The notes: generated from the sequence alone by a model not told the origin. A stretch of 23,212 bases of DNA from Clostridium_AQ sp900552125 (GCA_037892765.1 JBBKBW010000043.1), one strand, 5' to 3'. Shown: positions 1 through 7,289, counted from the stretch's first letter. Numbers and translations: made by a program.

Positions 1-257
1 AAAATTTCGTTGTTCTCCTAGATTTAATTTTCAATCTATAAAAATCATGTATTTTTCGCTTTAAAAAACAACTAAAAATCTGATTGTCCGCTAAAACACT
101 GTACTTATCAGCACATTCAAGGATTGAAATACTTCAAATTACTACGATTTTACTACCATTGAATGAGCCTTGATACGTTAGAAATCCCAGATTTGCAAAG
201 ATATGGTACAGCACATCAGTATTGAAAAACAAAAATTGAATATCGCAAGTAGATTAT
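1..257. other. AT-rich non-coding leader
   Basis: No convincing gene is seen here. The stretch is AT-rich and has no ORF with a good ribosome binding site. The only longer reading frame, starting at 203, runs out of frame into the surface-protein gene and has no family resemblance. A promoter for the surface protein must lie here or further left, but I see no hexamer pair good enough to mark. Confidence 0.6.
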
Positions 258-283
258 GGAACGCCGATATTGACGTTCCTTTT
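258..283 (+). terminator. Hairpin with T-tract upstream of the surface-protein gene (1)
   Basis: GGAACG (258-263) pairs with CGTTCC (274-279) around a 10-base loop and is followed by TTTTC. This is a short terminator-like hairpin. It may end transcription from the left flank or act as an attenuator for the surface-protein gene. Confidence 0.5.
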
Positions 284-292
284 CTATTTCCA

Positions 293-317
293 GCCGTTCA
301 GAAATGGACGGCTTTTT
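293..317 (+). terminator. Hairpin with T-tract upstream of the surface-protein gene (2)
   Basis: GCCGTTC (293-299) pairs with GGACGGC (306-312), with one G-T pair, around the loop AGAAAT, and is followed by TTTTTCTAT. The gene's AAAGGAG ribosome site follows at 331-337. The tail closely resembles those at 5245 and 10041, which also sit just before backbone genes. Confidence 0.55.
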
Positions 318-350
318 CTATATCCAAACGAAAGGAGAATTTTAAAAGCT

Positions 351-3300
351 ATGAAAAAGATATTGAAGCGATTAGCCACAGGCTTCCTTGCCTTTGCGAC
401 TATCGTTACCGCTTTGCCGACAACGGCAGTCCACGCTTCCGAGAAGCAATACTGGACAGAAAGTGCAGAGCGTGTCGGTATCGTTGAAAAAGTAATGAAT
501 GACGGTTCTATCGGTTCGACATTCAACGAGGGACACATGACCGTTGAGGGCGAGGACGCTTTCTGCGTGGATATTAACACCAACTTCCGCAACGGCTACA
601 AGACCAGAGCCGACGCAAGCACACGCATGAGCTACGACCAGATTTCCGACGTTGCCCTCTCAATCGAGTATGTTAATCAGTATGTGCAGAGCCACAGCGG
701 ATTGAGCAGTCAGCATATTTACCTTTTGAAACAGTGTGTCGTATGGCAGAGATTGAGCGTTCATCTGGGCTGGCAATGTGATAACGTCAGAGCTTCCTAT
801 GATGAAATCTCAAAAGCCGTACAGGACAAGGTTTACGCTGGGGCGAAAGCCTTTGCCAGTGAGAATAAAGGACGCTATGAATGTGGCGGTTATATCTACT
901 CTGGCGAGGGGCAGGACATTGGACAGTTCTGGGCGAAACTTGCCGTGGGAAATGCCACACTGAAAAAGACTTCCAGTAATGCCAGCATTACCGACGGGAA
1001 CGGGCTATACTCTATCGCTGGTGCAACATATGGTGTCTATTCTGATAAGGACTGTACGAAACAGCTTGCCACCCTTACGACTGATAACAGCGGAAATACT
1101 GATACCGTGGAAGTAAAGGCTGGTACAGTCTACATCAAAGAGCTTTCTGCTCCTGCTGGCTATAAGGTAGACAGCACAGTCTATTCCTTAAATGTGGAAG
1201 CTGGCAAGACAGCGACCTTGAACGTATCTGATACGCCAAAGGTTACAGATACCCTTATCGAGCTTTTCAAGATTGACATGGAAACACAGAAAGACGCTCC
1301 GCAGGGCGACGCTTCTTTAGAGGGTGCGGAGTTCACATGGAAATTCTATGCGGGACACTATACCGCCGATAATCTTCCTAGCGAGCCAACAAAAACATGG
1401 GTAACAAAGACAATCGCTGAAAAGGACAGCGACGGCACTATCCATTATATTACTCGACTTTCTGATGAATACAAGGTATCTGGGGACAGCTTCTATACAC
1501 AGGACGGAAAGAACGTGCTTCCTTTAGGAACACTGACCGTTGAGGAAACGAAAGCTCCTAACGGCTATCTTCTTGACGGTGCATATATGCAGGCTGACGG
1601 AAGCGAGGAACAAATTAAGGGAATGTACCTTACACAGATTACCGAGGACGGCGACATTGCCGTATTGTCTGGAAGCAATCAGTACCATGTATCAGACAAG
1701 GTTATCCGTGGCGGTGTGAAAATCCAGAAACGAGATTTGGAAACCAGCGATACCAAAGGTCAAGGAAGTGCGACCTTGAAAGACGCTGAATTTGAAATCA
1801 TATCTCTAAATGATAATGCCGTACTTGTCGAGGGGAAACTTTACAGCAAGAATGAAGTGGTAAAGACAATCCTTACCGATATTGAGGGCGTGGCTTCTAC
1901 TTCTGCCGACCTGTTACCTTACGGGAAATACCGTATCGAGGAAAGCAAAGCTCCAGAGGGCTATCTGACTGACGGTGCGAAACCGATTGAATTTGAAATC
2001 ACAGAGGACGGAAAAATCGTTGACCTTACGGGGACAGACACATCTATCTACAATCAAGTGAAGCGTGGCGACTTAGAGGGTGTCAAGATTGGCGCTGGCA
2101 CACACCAGCGTCTTGCGGGAGTTCCGTTTAGGATCACAAGCAAGACCACAGGTGAAAGCCACATTATCGTGACTGATGATAACGGGCAGTTCTCCACTTC
2201 TTCCGACTGGGCTTCCCACAAGAACAACACCAACGCAGGAAAGACCAGCGAGGACGGTATCTGGTTTGGAACAAGCGAACCAGACGACAGCAAAGGTGCT
2301 TTGATTTACGATACCTATATCATTGAGGAATTGCGTTCTGACAGCAACAAAGGCTTTGAGCTTATCCCTGCCTTTGAAATCGTGGTGTCCAGAAACAATG
2401 TGACCGTTGACTTAGGGACACTCACTGATGAATACGAGAAAGAAATCTCTATCCATACCACAGCCACAGGCAAGGACGGCGAGAAGTCTATCGTGGCTGG
2501 CAAAGAGGTAACAATCGTTGACACGGTTACGCTTGACGGGCTGGAAAAAGGCACAAAATATCAGTTGAAAGGCTGGCAGATGTTGAAAGAGGAAAACGCC
2601 GAGCTTCTTATCGACGGACAGCGTGTGGAAAGTGATTACACATTCACAGCCGACAGCGAGGAAATGAAGATTGAAATAGAATACACGTTCAACGCTTCTT
2701 CTCTGGGCGGTCAGAACCTTGTGACCTTTGAGGAACTTTACGACCTTTCCAATAAGGACGAGCCTGTAAAGGTGGCTGAACACAAGGACATTGATGACGA
2801 GGGACAGACGGTGCTTATCACAGAGCGTATCATCTCTATCCATACCACAGCAACCAGCGAGGACGGAAAGAAAGAGATTGAAGCGGGAAAAGACGTGACA
2901 ATCATTGATACCGTTACCCTTGACGGCTTGGAAATCGGTACTAAGTATCAGCTTAAAGGCTGGCAGATGATTAAGGACGAAAACGCAGAGCTTATCATCA
3001 ACGGAGAGCGTGTCGAGAATGACTATACCTTTACTGCCGACAGCGAAAGCATGGAAGTCCAGATTGCCTTTACTTTCGACGCTTCCGAGCTTGGCGGGAA
3101 AGAGCTTGTGACCTTTGAGGAATTATACGATTTGAGCAATCCAGATGAACCGACTAAGGTTACAGAGCATAAGGACATTGAGGACGACGGGCAGACTGTG
3201 ACAATCACAGAAGTACCAGAAACGCCGGAAGAACCTACGCCGGAACAGCCGACCCCACCAGATACACCGACCAAAACAAGCGACGCTCCAAAGACAGGTG

Positions 3301-3395
3301 ATAATACAAACATTGCCTTATTCTTAGGGCTTCTTGTTCTTTCTGGTGCAGGCATAGCAGGAACATATTTCTTCAAGCGTCGTAAACGCTCATAG
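351..3395 (+). CDS. LPXTG-type surface protein with thioester, Cna-B-like and VaFE repeat domains
   Basis: A 1014-residue cell-wall-anchored adhesin. I chose ATG 351 because AAAGGAG lies at 331-337 and a signal peptide follows (residues about 1-29, ending AVHA). Residues about 60-200 look like a thioester domain: Cys72 in FCVD and Gln128 in KQCVVW fit the Cys/Gln pair that forms the covalent-binding thioester. Several Cna-B/SpaA-like beta domains follow (about 205-300, 300-450, 453-570 and 572-698), with repeated EE/ESKAPxGYL strands. Two 129-residue VaFE-type repeats start at 699 and 828, then a Pro/Thr-rich spacer, the sortase signal APKTGD (979-984), a hydrophobic helix and a KRRKR tail. 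Known family role: covalent attachment to host or cell surfaces. Similar 'collagen-binding' proteins are carried by C. difficile Tn916-like elements. The ligand is unknown. Confidence 0.88.
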   Translation: MKKILKRLATGFLAFATIVTALPTTAVHASEKQYWTESAERVGIVEKVMNDGSIGSTFNEGHMTVEGEDAFCVDINTNFRNGYKTRADASTRMSYDQISDVALSIEYVNQYVQSHSGLSSQHIYLLKQCVVWQRLSVHLGWQCDNVRASYDEISKAVQDKVYAGAKAFASENKGRYECGGYIYSGEGQDIGQFWAKLAVGNATLKKTSSNASITDGNGLYSIAGATYGVYSDKDCTKQLATLTTDNSGNTDTVEVKAGTVYIKELSAPAGYKVDSTVYSLNVEAGKTATLNVSDTPKVTDTLIELFKIDMETQKDAPQGDASLEGAEFTWKFYAGHYTADNLPSEPTKTWVTKTIAEKDSDGTIHYITRLSDEYKVSGDSFYTQDGKNVLPLGTLTVEETKAPNGYLLDGAYMQADGSEEQIKGMYLTQITEDGDIAVLSGSNQYHVSDKVIRGGVKIQKRDLETSDTKGQGSATLKDAEFEIISLNDNAVLVEGKLYSKNEVVKTILTDIEGVASTSADLLPYGKYRIEESKAPEGYLTDGAKPIEFEITEDGKIVDLTGTDTSIYNQVKRGDLEGVKIGAGTHQRLAGVPFRITSKTTGESHIIVTDDNGQFSTSSDWASHKNNTNAGKTSEDGIWFGTSEPDDSKGALIYDTYIIEELRSDSNKGFELIPAFEIVVSRNNVTVDLGTLTDEYEKEISIHTTATGKDGEKSIVAGKEVTIVDTVTLDGLEKGTKYQLKGWQMLKEENAELLIDGQRVESDYTFTADSEEMKIEIEYTFNASSLGGQNLVTFEELYDLSNKDEPVKVAEHKDIDDEGQTVLITERIISIHTTATSEDGKKEIEAGKDVTIIDTVTLDGLEIGTKYQLKGWQMIKDENAELIINGERVENDYTFTADSESMEVQIAFTFDASELGGKELVTFEELYDLSNPDEPTKVTEHKDIEDDGQTVTITEVPETPEEPTPEQPTPPDTPTKTSDAPKTGDNTNIALFLGLLVLSGAGIAGTYFFKRRKRS
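2445..3218 (+). repeat. Two tandem 387-bp repeats encoding VaFE-type domains
   Basis: Copies begin at 2445 and 2832, giving a period of 387 bases (129 codons). Both open with ISIHTTAT and carry VTLDG, KYQLKGWQM, DYTFTADSE, LVTFEELYDLSN and EHKDI in the same order. Each copy contains a TxxDTV-like strand and a VTFEEL motif, typical of domains with internal isopeptide bonds. The repeats look like an in-gene duplication. The protein level is more conserved than the DNA, so the duplication is not recent. Confidence 0.85.
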
Positions 3396-3627
3396 GATAA
3401 TCTTCCTATGATGATGAAGAAATCACGCTCCCCGCCGATACATGGCAGCGGCGGAGCTTCCCTTTATTCTGGCTTGTCCGCCACCCATCTGTAAGTACAC
3501 GGACAGTCAAGGGTGCTTTTAAGCATTTACCTGCCCTTGACGGTCTGGGGGCTGGCTGGTATCACACCACCAGCTAGAATAAAAGCATGGACAATCAACA
3601 GATTTTATAGAAATGAGGTATGAACAC
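3396..3627 (+). other. Structured non-coding region between the surface protein and orf23
   Basis: No gene is supported here. There are three hairpins. GCTCC(CC)GCCG at 3427-3437 pairs with CGGCGGAGC at 3449-3457, then TTCCCTTTATT, a possible terminator of the surface-protein gene. GTCAAGGG (3506-3513) pairs with CCCTTGAC (3534-3541), enclosing TGCTTTTAAGCA. GCTGGT (3555-3560) pairs with ACCAGC (3569-3574). The last two lie just before the first transfer gene and could be regulatory RNA structure or protein-binding sites. Confidence 0.5.
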
Positions 3628-3954
3628 ATGAAATTAAAATATATCGTGCCTAATATGGCACAGACATTTGGAAACTTGGAGTTTGCAGGAGAAAATGACG
3701 TGGAACAACAGCGTGTCAATGGTCGCTTTGTTCCCGTGACGAGAAGCTATAACCTGTATTCCGACATTCAGAGAGCTGACGATATTATCGTGGTGCTTCC
3801 CGCAAAGGCTGGGGAGAAGCGTTTCAAGTATGAGCAGAAAGTAAAGCTCGTCAATCCTAAGATTACCGCCGAGGGAAAGAACGTGCGAGGTCGTGGCTAC
3901 ACCAACTATATCTTAACGGCTGATGATATGCTTCCAGCCGAGGAAAGCAAGTAA
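3628..3954 (+). CDS. DUF961 (YdcP-like) protein, Tn916 Orf23-like
   Basis: A 108-residue soluble protein of the DUF961/YdcP family, the first gene of the Tn916 transfer operon. ATG 3628 fits best: TGAGGT lies 8 bases upstream, whereas ATG 3613 and an out-of-frame ATG at 3620 overlap that site. The family signature is seen in the start KYIVPNMAQTFGNLEF, a central RxYNLYSDIQxADDIIVVLP and the end YxLxADDM. Its role is not well defined; in related ICEs these small proteins are needed for or help transfer and replication. The next gene is a paralogue starting 15 bases downstream. Confidence 0.85.
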   Translation: MKLKYIVPNMAQTFGNLEFAGENDVEQQRVNGRFVPVTRSYNLYSDIQRADDIIVVLPAKAGEKRFKYEQKVKLVNPKITAEGKNVRGRGYTNYILTADDMLPAEESK

Positions 3955-3969
3955 AGGGGGTATCAGATT

Positions 3970-4356
3970 ATGAGATTAGCGAATGGAATTGTATTAGATA
4001 AGGAAAAGACGTTTGGAGTGCTGAAATTCTCCGCATTAAGACATGAAGTGCGTGTGGAGAATGAGGACGGGACGACAACCGAGGAAATCAAGCGTAGAAC
4101 CTATGACTTGAAGTGCAGTCAGCAGGAACGCACGATACAGGTATCTATCCCAGCGGAAATCCCTGTCAAGGACTACCCGTACAATGCCGAGGTGGAGCTT
4201 ATCAATCCCGTTGCCGATACCGTGGCAAACGCCAACTACCGAGGGGCAGACGTGGAGTGGTACATCAAGGCAGACGACATTGTGCTGAAAAATAAAGGCG
4301 GTCAGCCCGCAGGTAATCCACAGAACCACGCTCCGCAGGGACAGCAGAAAAAGTAA
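3970..4356 (+). CDS. DUF961 (YdcP-like) protein, Tn916 Orf22-like
   Basis: A 128-residue paralogue of the preceding gene, with the same layout: an N-terminal EKTFGVLKFSALR, a central RRTYDLKCSQQERTIQVSIPAE, then EVELINPVAD and WYIKADDIVLK. A Gln/Pro/Gly-rich tail of about 20 residues follows. AAAGGGGG lies just before ATG 3970. In Tn916 orf22 leads straight on to orf21, the coupling-protein gene. Here an AT-rich chloramphenicol-resistance cassette separates them. Exact function is unknown. Confidence 0.85.
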   Translation: MRLANGIVLDKEKTFGVLKFSALRHEVRVENEDGTTTEEIKRRTYDLKCSQQERTIQVSIPAEIPVKDYPYNAEVELINPVADTVANANYRGADVEWYIKADDIVLKNKGGQPAGNPQNHAPQGQQKK

Positions 4357-4375
4357 TCGGCAAAGTATATTTTCG

Positions 4376-4404
4376 TTGTAGATGATACTGGATAGAGGTA
4401 TAAT
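4376..4404 (+). promoter_or_regulatory. Promoter of the cat cassette
   Basis: TTGTAG (4376-4381), a 17-base spacer and a perfect TATAAT (4399-4404). Transcription should begin near 4411, which leaves about 145 bases of leader before cat. The promoter gives the resistance gene expression independent of the transfer operon. Confidence 0.7.
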
Positions 4405-4436
4405 ATCCATATCATTTATGTGAAAGAGGTGATAAT

Positions 4437-4475
4437 GTGAAACTAGGACTTGATATATCTCCATGCAAGGCTTAA
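4437..4475 (+). CDS. Putative 12-codon leader peptide of cat
   Basis: GTG 4437 opens a 12-codon frame, (M)KLGLDISPCKA, ending at TAA 4473-4475. A good ribosome site, AGAGGTGAT, lies at 4425-4433; the nearby ATG at 4435 is followed at once by TGA. Many Gram-positive cat and erm genes are induced when the drug stalls a ribosome in such a leader (family knowledge). This peptide is not one I recognise, and stalling on it is an inference. Confidence 0.5.
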   Translation: MKLGLDISPCKA

Positions 4476-4548
4476 CAGGATAGACTTGTATGGAGAGTAT
4501 GCTATCCAGTGAGCTTTGCATTTACAAAAATATTTAAATGCAAAGGAG
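4459..4548 (+). promoter_or_regulatory. Leader hairpins, one sequestering the cat ribosome binding site
   Basis: CTCCATGCAAG (4459-4469, inside the leader ORF) pairs with CTTGTATGGAG (4485-4495) with one G-U pair. CTTTGCATTTA (4514-4524) pairs perfectly over 11 bp with TAAATGCAAAG (4535-4545), hiding the start of the AAAGGAG ribosome site (4542-4548). There are alternatives: leader bases 4463-4471 (ATGCAAGGC) can pair with 4513-4521, which would free the site, and GGATAG (4478-4483) can pair with CTATCC (4502-4507). The mutually exclusive helices fit translational attenuation, though the switching order is not obvious from pairing alone. Confidence 0.6.
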
Positions 4549-4555
4549 AATGGAT

Positions 4556-5197
4556 ATGAAGCAAAATTATACAAAAATAAATTTAGATGAATGGAACAGA
4601 GGAAAGTTATTTAAAAGCTATATTGATAATATGCGTATTGTTATGAGCTTGACTGTTGACGTTGATGTGACTAAGTTAATTAAATTTACAAAAAATAATG
4701 GGTTAAAGTTTTATCCAACTATGATATGGATTGTATCAAAAGTTGTTAATGCTCATGATGAATTTAAATATAGCTGGGATAAAGACGGAAATTTGATTAA
4801 ATGGAATTTTATTTCCCCCTCTTATGCTGACTTTCATAAGGAAGATGAAAATTTCACAAAACTTGTTACTATTTTTTCTGATGACTTGTTTGAATTTCAT
4901 AGGCGATTTATGGTTGATAAAGAAAAGAATAAATTTAAGCGTGCATTTGTAGAAAATCAACCTTTAAATTTCTTTGATGTTTCGTGTCTTCCGTGGGTAA
5001 AATATAGTCATTTTGACGTTCATGTATTTGATGAAGGCATTTTTCTGGCTCCTGTTATCACTTGGGGTAAGTATGAAATTGAACAAGGGAAATATCATTT
5101 GCCTTTAACTATGAATATTCATCATGCAGTAGCAGACGGTTTTCATTTATCTCGATTTTTTATTGAAGTACAAGAATTGATAAATTCTTTATCTTAG
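4556..5197 (+). CDS. cat: Chloramphenicol O-acetyltransferase (type A)
   Basis: A 213-residue cytoplasmic enzyme that inactivates chloramphenicol by acetyl transfer from acetyl-CoA, normally as a trimer. ATG 4556 follows AGGAG by 7 bases. The active-site motif HHAVADGFH is at 189-197, with catalytic His190 and structural Asp194. Other CAT landmarks are the N-terminal WNRGKLF, SLTVDVDVT, YPTMIW, DVSCLPW (Ser143, equivalent to the oxyanion Ser148) and APVITWGKY. Length is normal for the family. It is clearly not the CatP sequence I know from clostridial elements, so it is a more divergent class. The gene is much more AT-rich than its neighbours and carries its own promoter, leader and terminator, which suggests transfer as a cassette. 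Confidence 0.95.
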   Translation: MKQNYTKINLDEWNRGKLFKSYIDNMRIVMSLTVDVDVTKLIKFTKNNGLKFYPTMIWIVSKVVNAHDEFKYSWDKDGNLIKWNFISPSYADFHKEDENFTKLVTIFSDDLFEFHRRFMVDKEKNKFKRAFVENQPLNFFDVSCLPWVKYSHFDVHVFDEGIFLAPVITWGKYEIEQGKYHLPLTMNIHHAVADGFHLSRFFIEVQELINSLS

Positions 5198-5217
5198 CAG
5201 AATATATATTACCTCAT

Positions 5218-5249
5218 AAGCGGTTAGTCTATACGATTGACCGCTTTTT
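5218..5249 (+). terminator. Rho-independent terminator after cat and before the orf21 homologue
   Basis: A 12-bp stem, 5218-5229 with 5235-5246 (AAGCGGTTAGTC against GATTGACCGCTT, two G-T pairs), the loop TATAC, then TTTTTCCTT. It ends the cat transcript. It also stands 20 bases before the coupling-protein gene, so backbone transcription must pass it or restart. Confidence 0.8.
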
Positions 5250-5271
5250 CCTTATCCAGAAAGGGGTGTTT

Positions 5272-6654
5272 ATGAACCTATACAAATATAAGGGAAAGCG
5301 TATCAGAGCCAGCGACAAGAACCTTGTGTACCGCTTCTGCGTAGGTACGCTCCTATTTCTGTTTGTGGCGGTTCTCCTGCTACTGAACATGGGACAGCTC
5401 ATGCGTACCGATTGGGAGCATTTCAGTTTACTTGATAATGGCGTGACGCTTTCTACATACAACTTCATAACCATAGGGATAGCGACTGGTGTTTGTGCAT
5501 TGGTCGCTTTTCTTTATTACCGCTTCTTCCATGACAGCTTTAAGAAGCTCTTGCACCGTCAAAAGCTTGCACGCATGGTACTGGACAACAAGTGGTATGA
5601 AGCCCAGACCGTACAGGACAGCGGTTTTTTCACTGACCTGCAGAGCAGATCAAGGGAAAAAATCGTCTGGTTTCCTAAAATCTATTATCAAATGGACACG
5701 GGACTTCTCCATATCCGCTGTGAAATCTCTTTGGGAAAGTATCAAGACCAGCTCCTTAGACTGGAAGATAAGCTGGAAAGCGGGCTTTACTGTGAACTGA
5801 CCGACAAGACGCTCCATGACGGCTATATCGAGTACACCCTGCTCTATGACATGATAGCGAACCGTATCACGATTGACGAGGTAAAGGCTGAAAACGGGGG
5901 CTTGCGTCTGATGAAGAACCTTACATGGGAATACGACGCACTCCCTCACGCCCTTATCTGTGGCGGTACTGGCGGTGGAAAGACCTATTTCCTGCTGACA
6001 ATCATTGAAGCCCTTTTGCAGACCAACGCCCAGCTTTACATCTTAGACCCTAAGAACGCTGACCTTGCGGACTTGGGTACGGTCATGGATGACGTGTACC
6101 ACACCAAAGAAGATATGATTGAATGTGTCAATGCGTTCTATGAGGGCATGGTACAGCGAAGCGAGGCAATGAAGCACCACCCAGACTACAAGACGGGCGA
6201 GAACTATGCCTATCTGGGCTTACCGCCCTGCTTCCTTATCTTTGACGAGTATGTGGCGTTCTTGGAAATGCTGGGAACAAAGGAAAGTATGAGCCTTTTA
6301 AGCCAGTTAAAGAAAATCGTCATGCTCGGCAGACAGGCGGGCTATTTCCTCATTGTCGCCTGCCAGCGTCCCGACGCAAAGTATTTCAGCGACGGTATCA
6401 GAGATAACTTCAATTTCCGTGTGGGCTTGGGACGTATCAGCGAGCTTGGTTACGGTATGCTTTTCGGAAGCGATGTAAAGAAACAGTTCTTCCAGAAGCG
6501 TATCAAAGGGCGTGGCTATTGTGATGTGGGTACGAGCGTCATATCAGAGTTTTACACTCCCCTTGTTCCAAAGGGGCATGATTTTTTGCAGACTATCGGC
6601 TCTCTTGCACTGGCAAGGCAAGCCGTACCAGAGAAACAAAAGGAGATTGAATGA
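5272..6654 (+). CDS. FtsK/SpoIIIE-like conjugative coupling ATPase, Tn916 Orf21 / TcpA family
   Basis: A 460-residue membrane-anchored coupling protein that brings the relaxase-DNA complex to the transfer channel. I chose ATG 5272, with AAGGGG at 5261-5266; a GTG two codons earlier overlaps that site. Two membrane helices lie near residues 22-42 and 65-85. The ATPase domain has Walker A GGTGGGKT (231-238) and Walker B FLIFDE (321-326), followed by IVACQRPDAKYF, typical of the FtsK/HerA group. The stop overlaps the next start (ATGA at 6651), so the two are translationally coupled. The start lies only 22 bases after a strong terminator. Confidence 0.92.
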   Translation: MNLYKYKGKRIRASDKNLVYRFCVGTLLFLFVAVLLLLNMGQLMRTDWEHFSLLDNGVTLSTYNFITIGIATGVCALVAFLYYRFFHDSFKKLLHRQKLARMVLDNKWYEAQTVQDSGFFTDLQSRSREKIVWFPKIYYQMDTGLLHIRCEISLGKYQDQLLRLEDKLESGLYCELTDKTLHDGYIEYTLLYDMIANRITIDEVKAENGGLRLMKNLTWEYDALPHALICGGTGGGKTYFLLTIIEALLQTNAQLYILDPKNADLADLGTVMDDVYHTKEDMIECVNAFYEGMVQRSEAMKHHPDYKTGENYAYLGLPPCFLIFDEYVAFLEMLGTKESMSLLSQLKKIVMLGRQAGYFLIVACQRPDAKYFSDGIRDNFNFRVGLGRISELGYGMLFGSDVKKQFFQKRIKGRGYCDVGTSVISEFYTPLVPKGHDFLQTIGSLALARQAVPEKQKEIE

Positions 6655-7064
6655 TTATGGGATATTTAGAAATCCATTATGAACCAGAATGTACCGACAG
6701 CGTACTTACCTGTATCGGATTGGGATATGGAAAATTCCTGTCCGATTTGGCTTTTACGGCAGACAGTGAATATAAACAGGACGACGACTATCCAGAAACA
6801 CTTTTTCACAAAAGAATGTCGGAACTGCTGGAAGATTTGGCAGAGGACTATCTGGAAATGCCGTTGCTGTTTTCCGTGGAGCTTCCCGCACACATGGCAA
6901 ACCTACTGGGCTGTCTTTTCCGCTATACGTTTCTTGTCATGGACAGAGAGCATTTCAGACAGGTATGCCGTGAATACGAGATTGACAAAGATATAGCCAG
7001 AAAATGCCTTTCAAGAGATACCGACTGTATCGTAGTGTATACGGGCATGACAAGGATAGGCTGA
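6651..7064 (+). CDS. Unknown protein between the coupling protein and oriT
   Basis: 137 residues from ATG 6651, which overlaps the upstream stop; AGGAG lies at 6641-6645. ATG 6657 (MGYLEIHYEP) is an alternative start giving 135 residues. I do not recognise the family. It is acidic overall, with no membrane helix or signal peptide and a mixed pattern (MSELLEDLAEDYLEMPLLF; VMDREHFRQVCREYEIDKDIARKCL). Codon use resembles the transfer genes, so it belongs to the backbone. Tn916 itself has no gene that I know of here. Its position suggests a role in DNA processing or regulation, but this is inference. Confidence 0.75.
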   Translation: MIMGYLEIHYEPECTDSVLTCIGLGYGKFLSDLAFTADSEYKQDDDYPETLFHKRMSELLEDLAEDYLEMPLLFSVELPAHMANLLGCLFRYTFLVMDREHFRQVCREYEIDKDIARKCLSRDTDCIVVYTGMTRIG

Positions 7065-7070
7065 CCCACT

Positions 7071-7116
7071 GACGGCTGGAACGGTCAGCGGAGCGACCCA
7101 GACCGTGCAAGCCGTC
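7071..7116 (+). repeat. Long imperfect inverted repeat in the oriT region
   Basis: GACGGCT (7071-7077) pairs with AGCCGTC (7110-7116), and ACGGTC (7081-7086) with GACCGT (7101-7106). They are separated by symmetrical three-base internal loops (GGA and GCA), with a 14-base terminal loop. There is no T-tract, so it is more likely an oriT structure or protein-binding site than a terminator. Confidence 0.7.
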
Positions 7117-7118
7117 CT

Positions 7119-7144
7119 GTGGAGCAGGGCTTGCCCTGCTCCAC
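7119..7144 (+). repeat. Perfect 12-bp hairpin in the oriT region
   Basis: GTGGAGCAGGGC (7119-7130) pairs perfectly with GCCCTGCTCCAC (7133-7144) across only TT. It is too tight to close fully as a hairpin, but would be a very stable stem in single-stranded DNA, or a near-perfect palindromic binding site. Confidence 0.75.
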
Positions 7145-7151
7145 GAAAGAA

Positions 7152-7176
7152 GCCCCTCGGTATCTAACAGAGGGGC
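7152..7176 (+). other. Likely nic-site inverted repeat
   Basis: GCCCCTC (7152-7158) pairs with GAGGGGC (7170-7176) around a loop containing CTAACA just before the right arm. This resembles my recollection of the GC-rich nic repeats of ICEBs1/Tn916-type oriT, where CTAACA also precedes a run of G. The exact nick position cannot be read from the sequence alone. Confidence 0.65.
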
Positions 7177-7289
7177 ACAATTCCGCTGGAAACTACGGTC
7201 AAAAAGTCTGGAAATCCCGCTTGGTATAAGGATTTTCTGAAACTACTGACTGACTGTGACAATCGGCGGAAAATATCACACTTTCACGA

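Larger units (their letters stand above)
7065..7289 (+). other. Candidate origin of transfer (oriT) region
   Basis: A gene-free stretch between the coupling protein operon and the MobT relaxase, where Tn916 keeps its oriT. It holds three nested or adjacent inverted repeats (7071-7116, 7119-7144, 7152-7176) followed by about 110 bases without obvious structure up to the relaxase gene. The last part could hold a single-strand origin, as described near Tn916 oriT, but I see no specific match. Confidence 0.75.

Noticed and set aside
203..487. 94-residue ORF across the surface-protein start
   Set aside because: Out of frame with the surface protein, no ribosome site and no family resemblance; it is a shadow frame.
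2412..2843. Minus-strand ORF inside the VaFE repeats
   Set aside because: Mirror frame of a repetitive coding region; the plus-strand protein explains the sequence fully.
4387..4510. ACTGGATAG (4387-4395) complementary to CTATCCAGT (4502-4510)
   Set aside because: A perfect 9-bp inverted repeat, but the left arm lies inside the promoter spacer and is not transcribed from that promoter, so it is unlikely to be part of the leader RNA fold.
7071..7116. Terminator for the coupling-protein operon
   Set aside because: The palindrome is strong but has no T-tract, and its place in the oriT region gives a better explanation.
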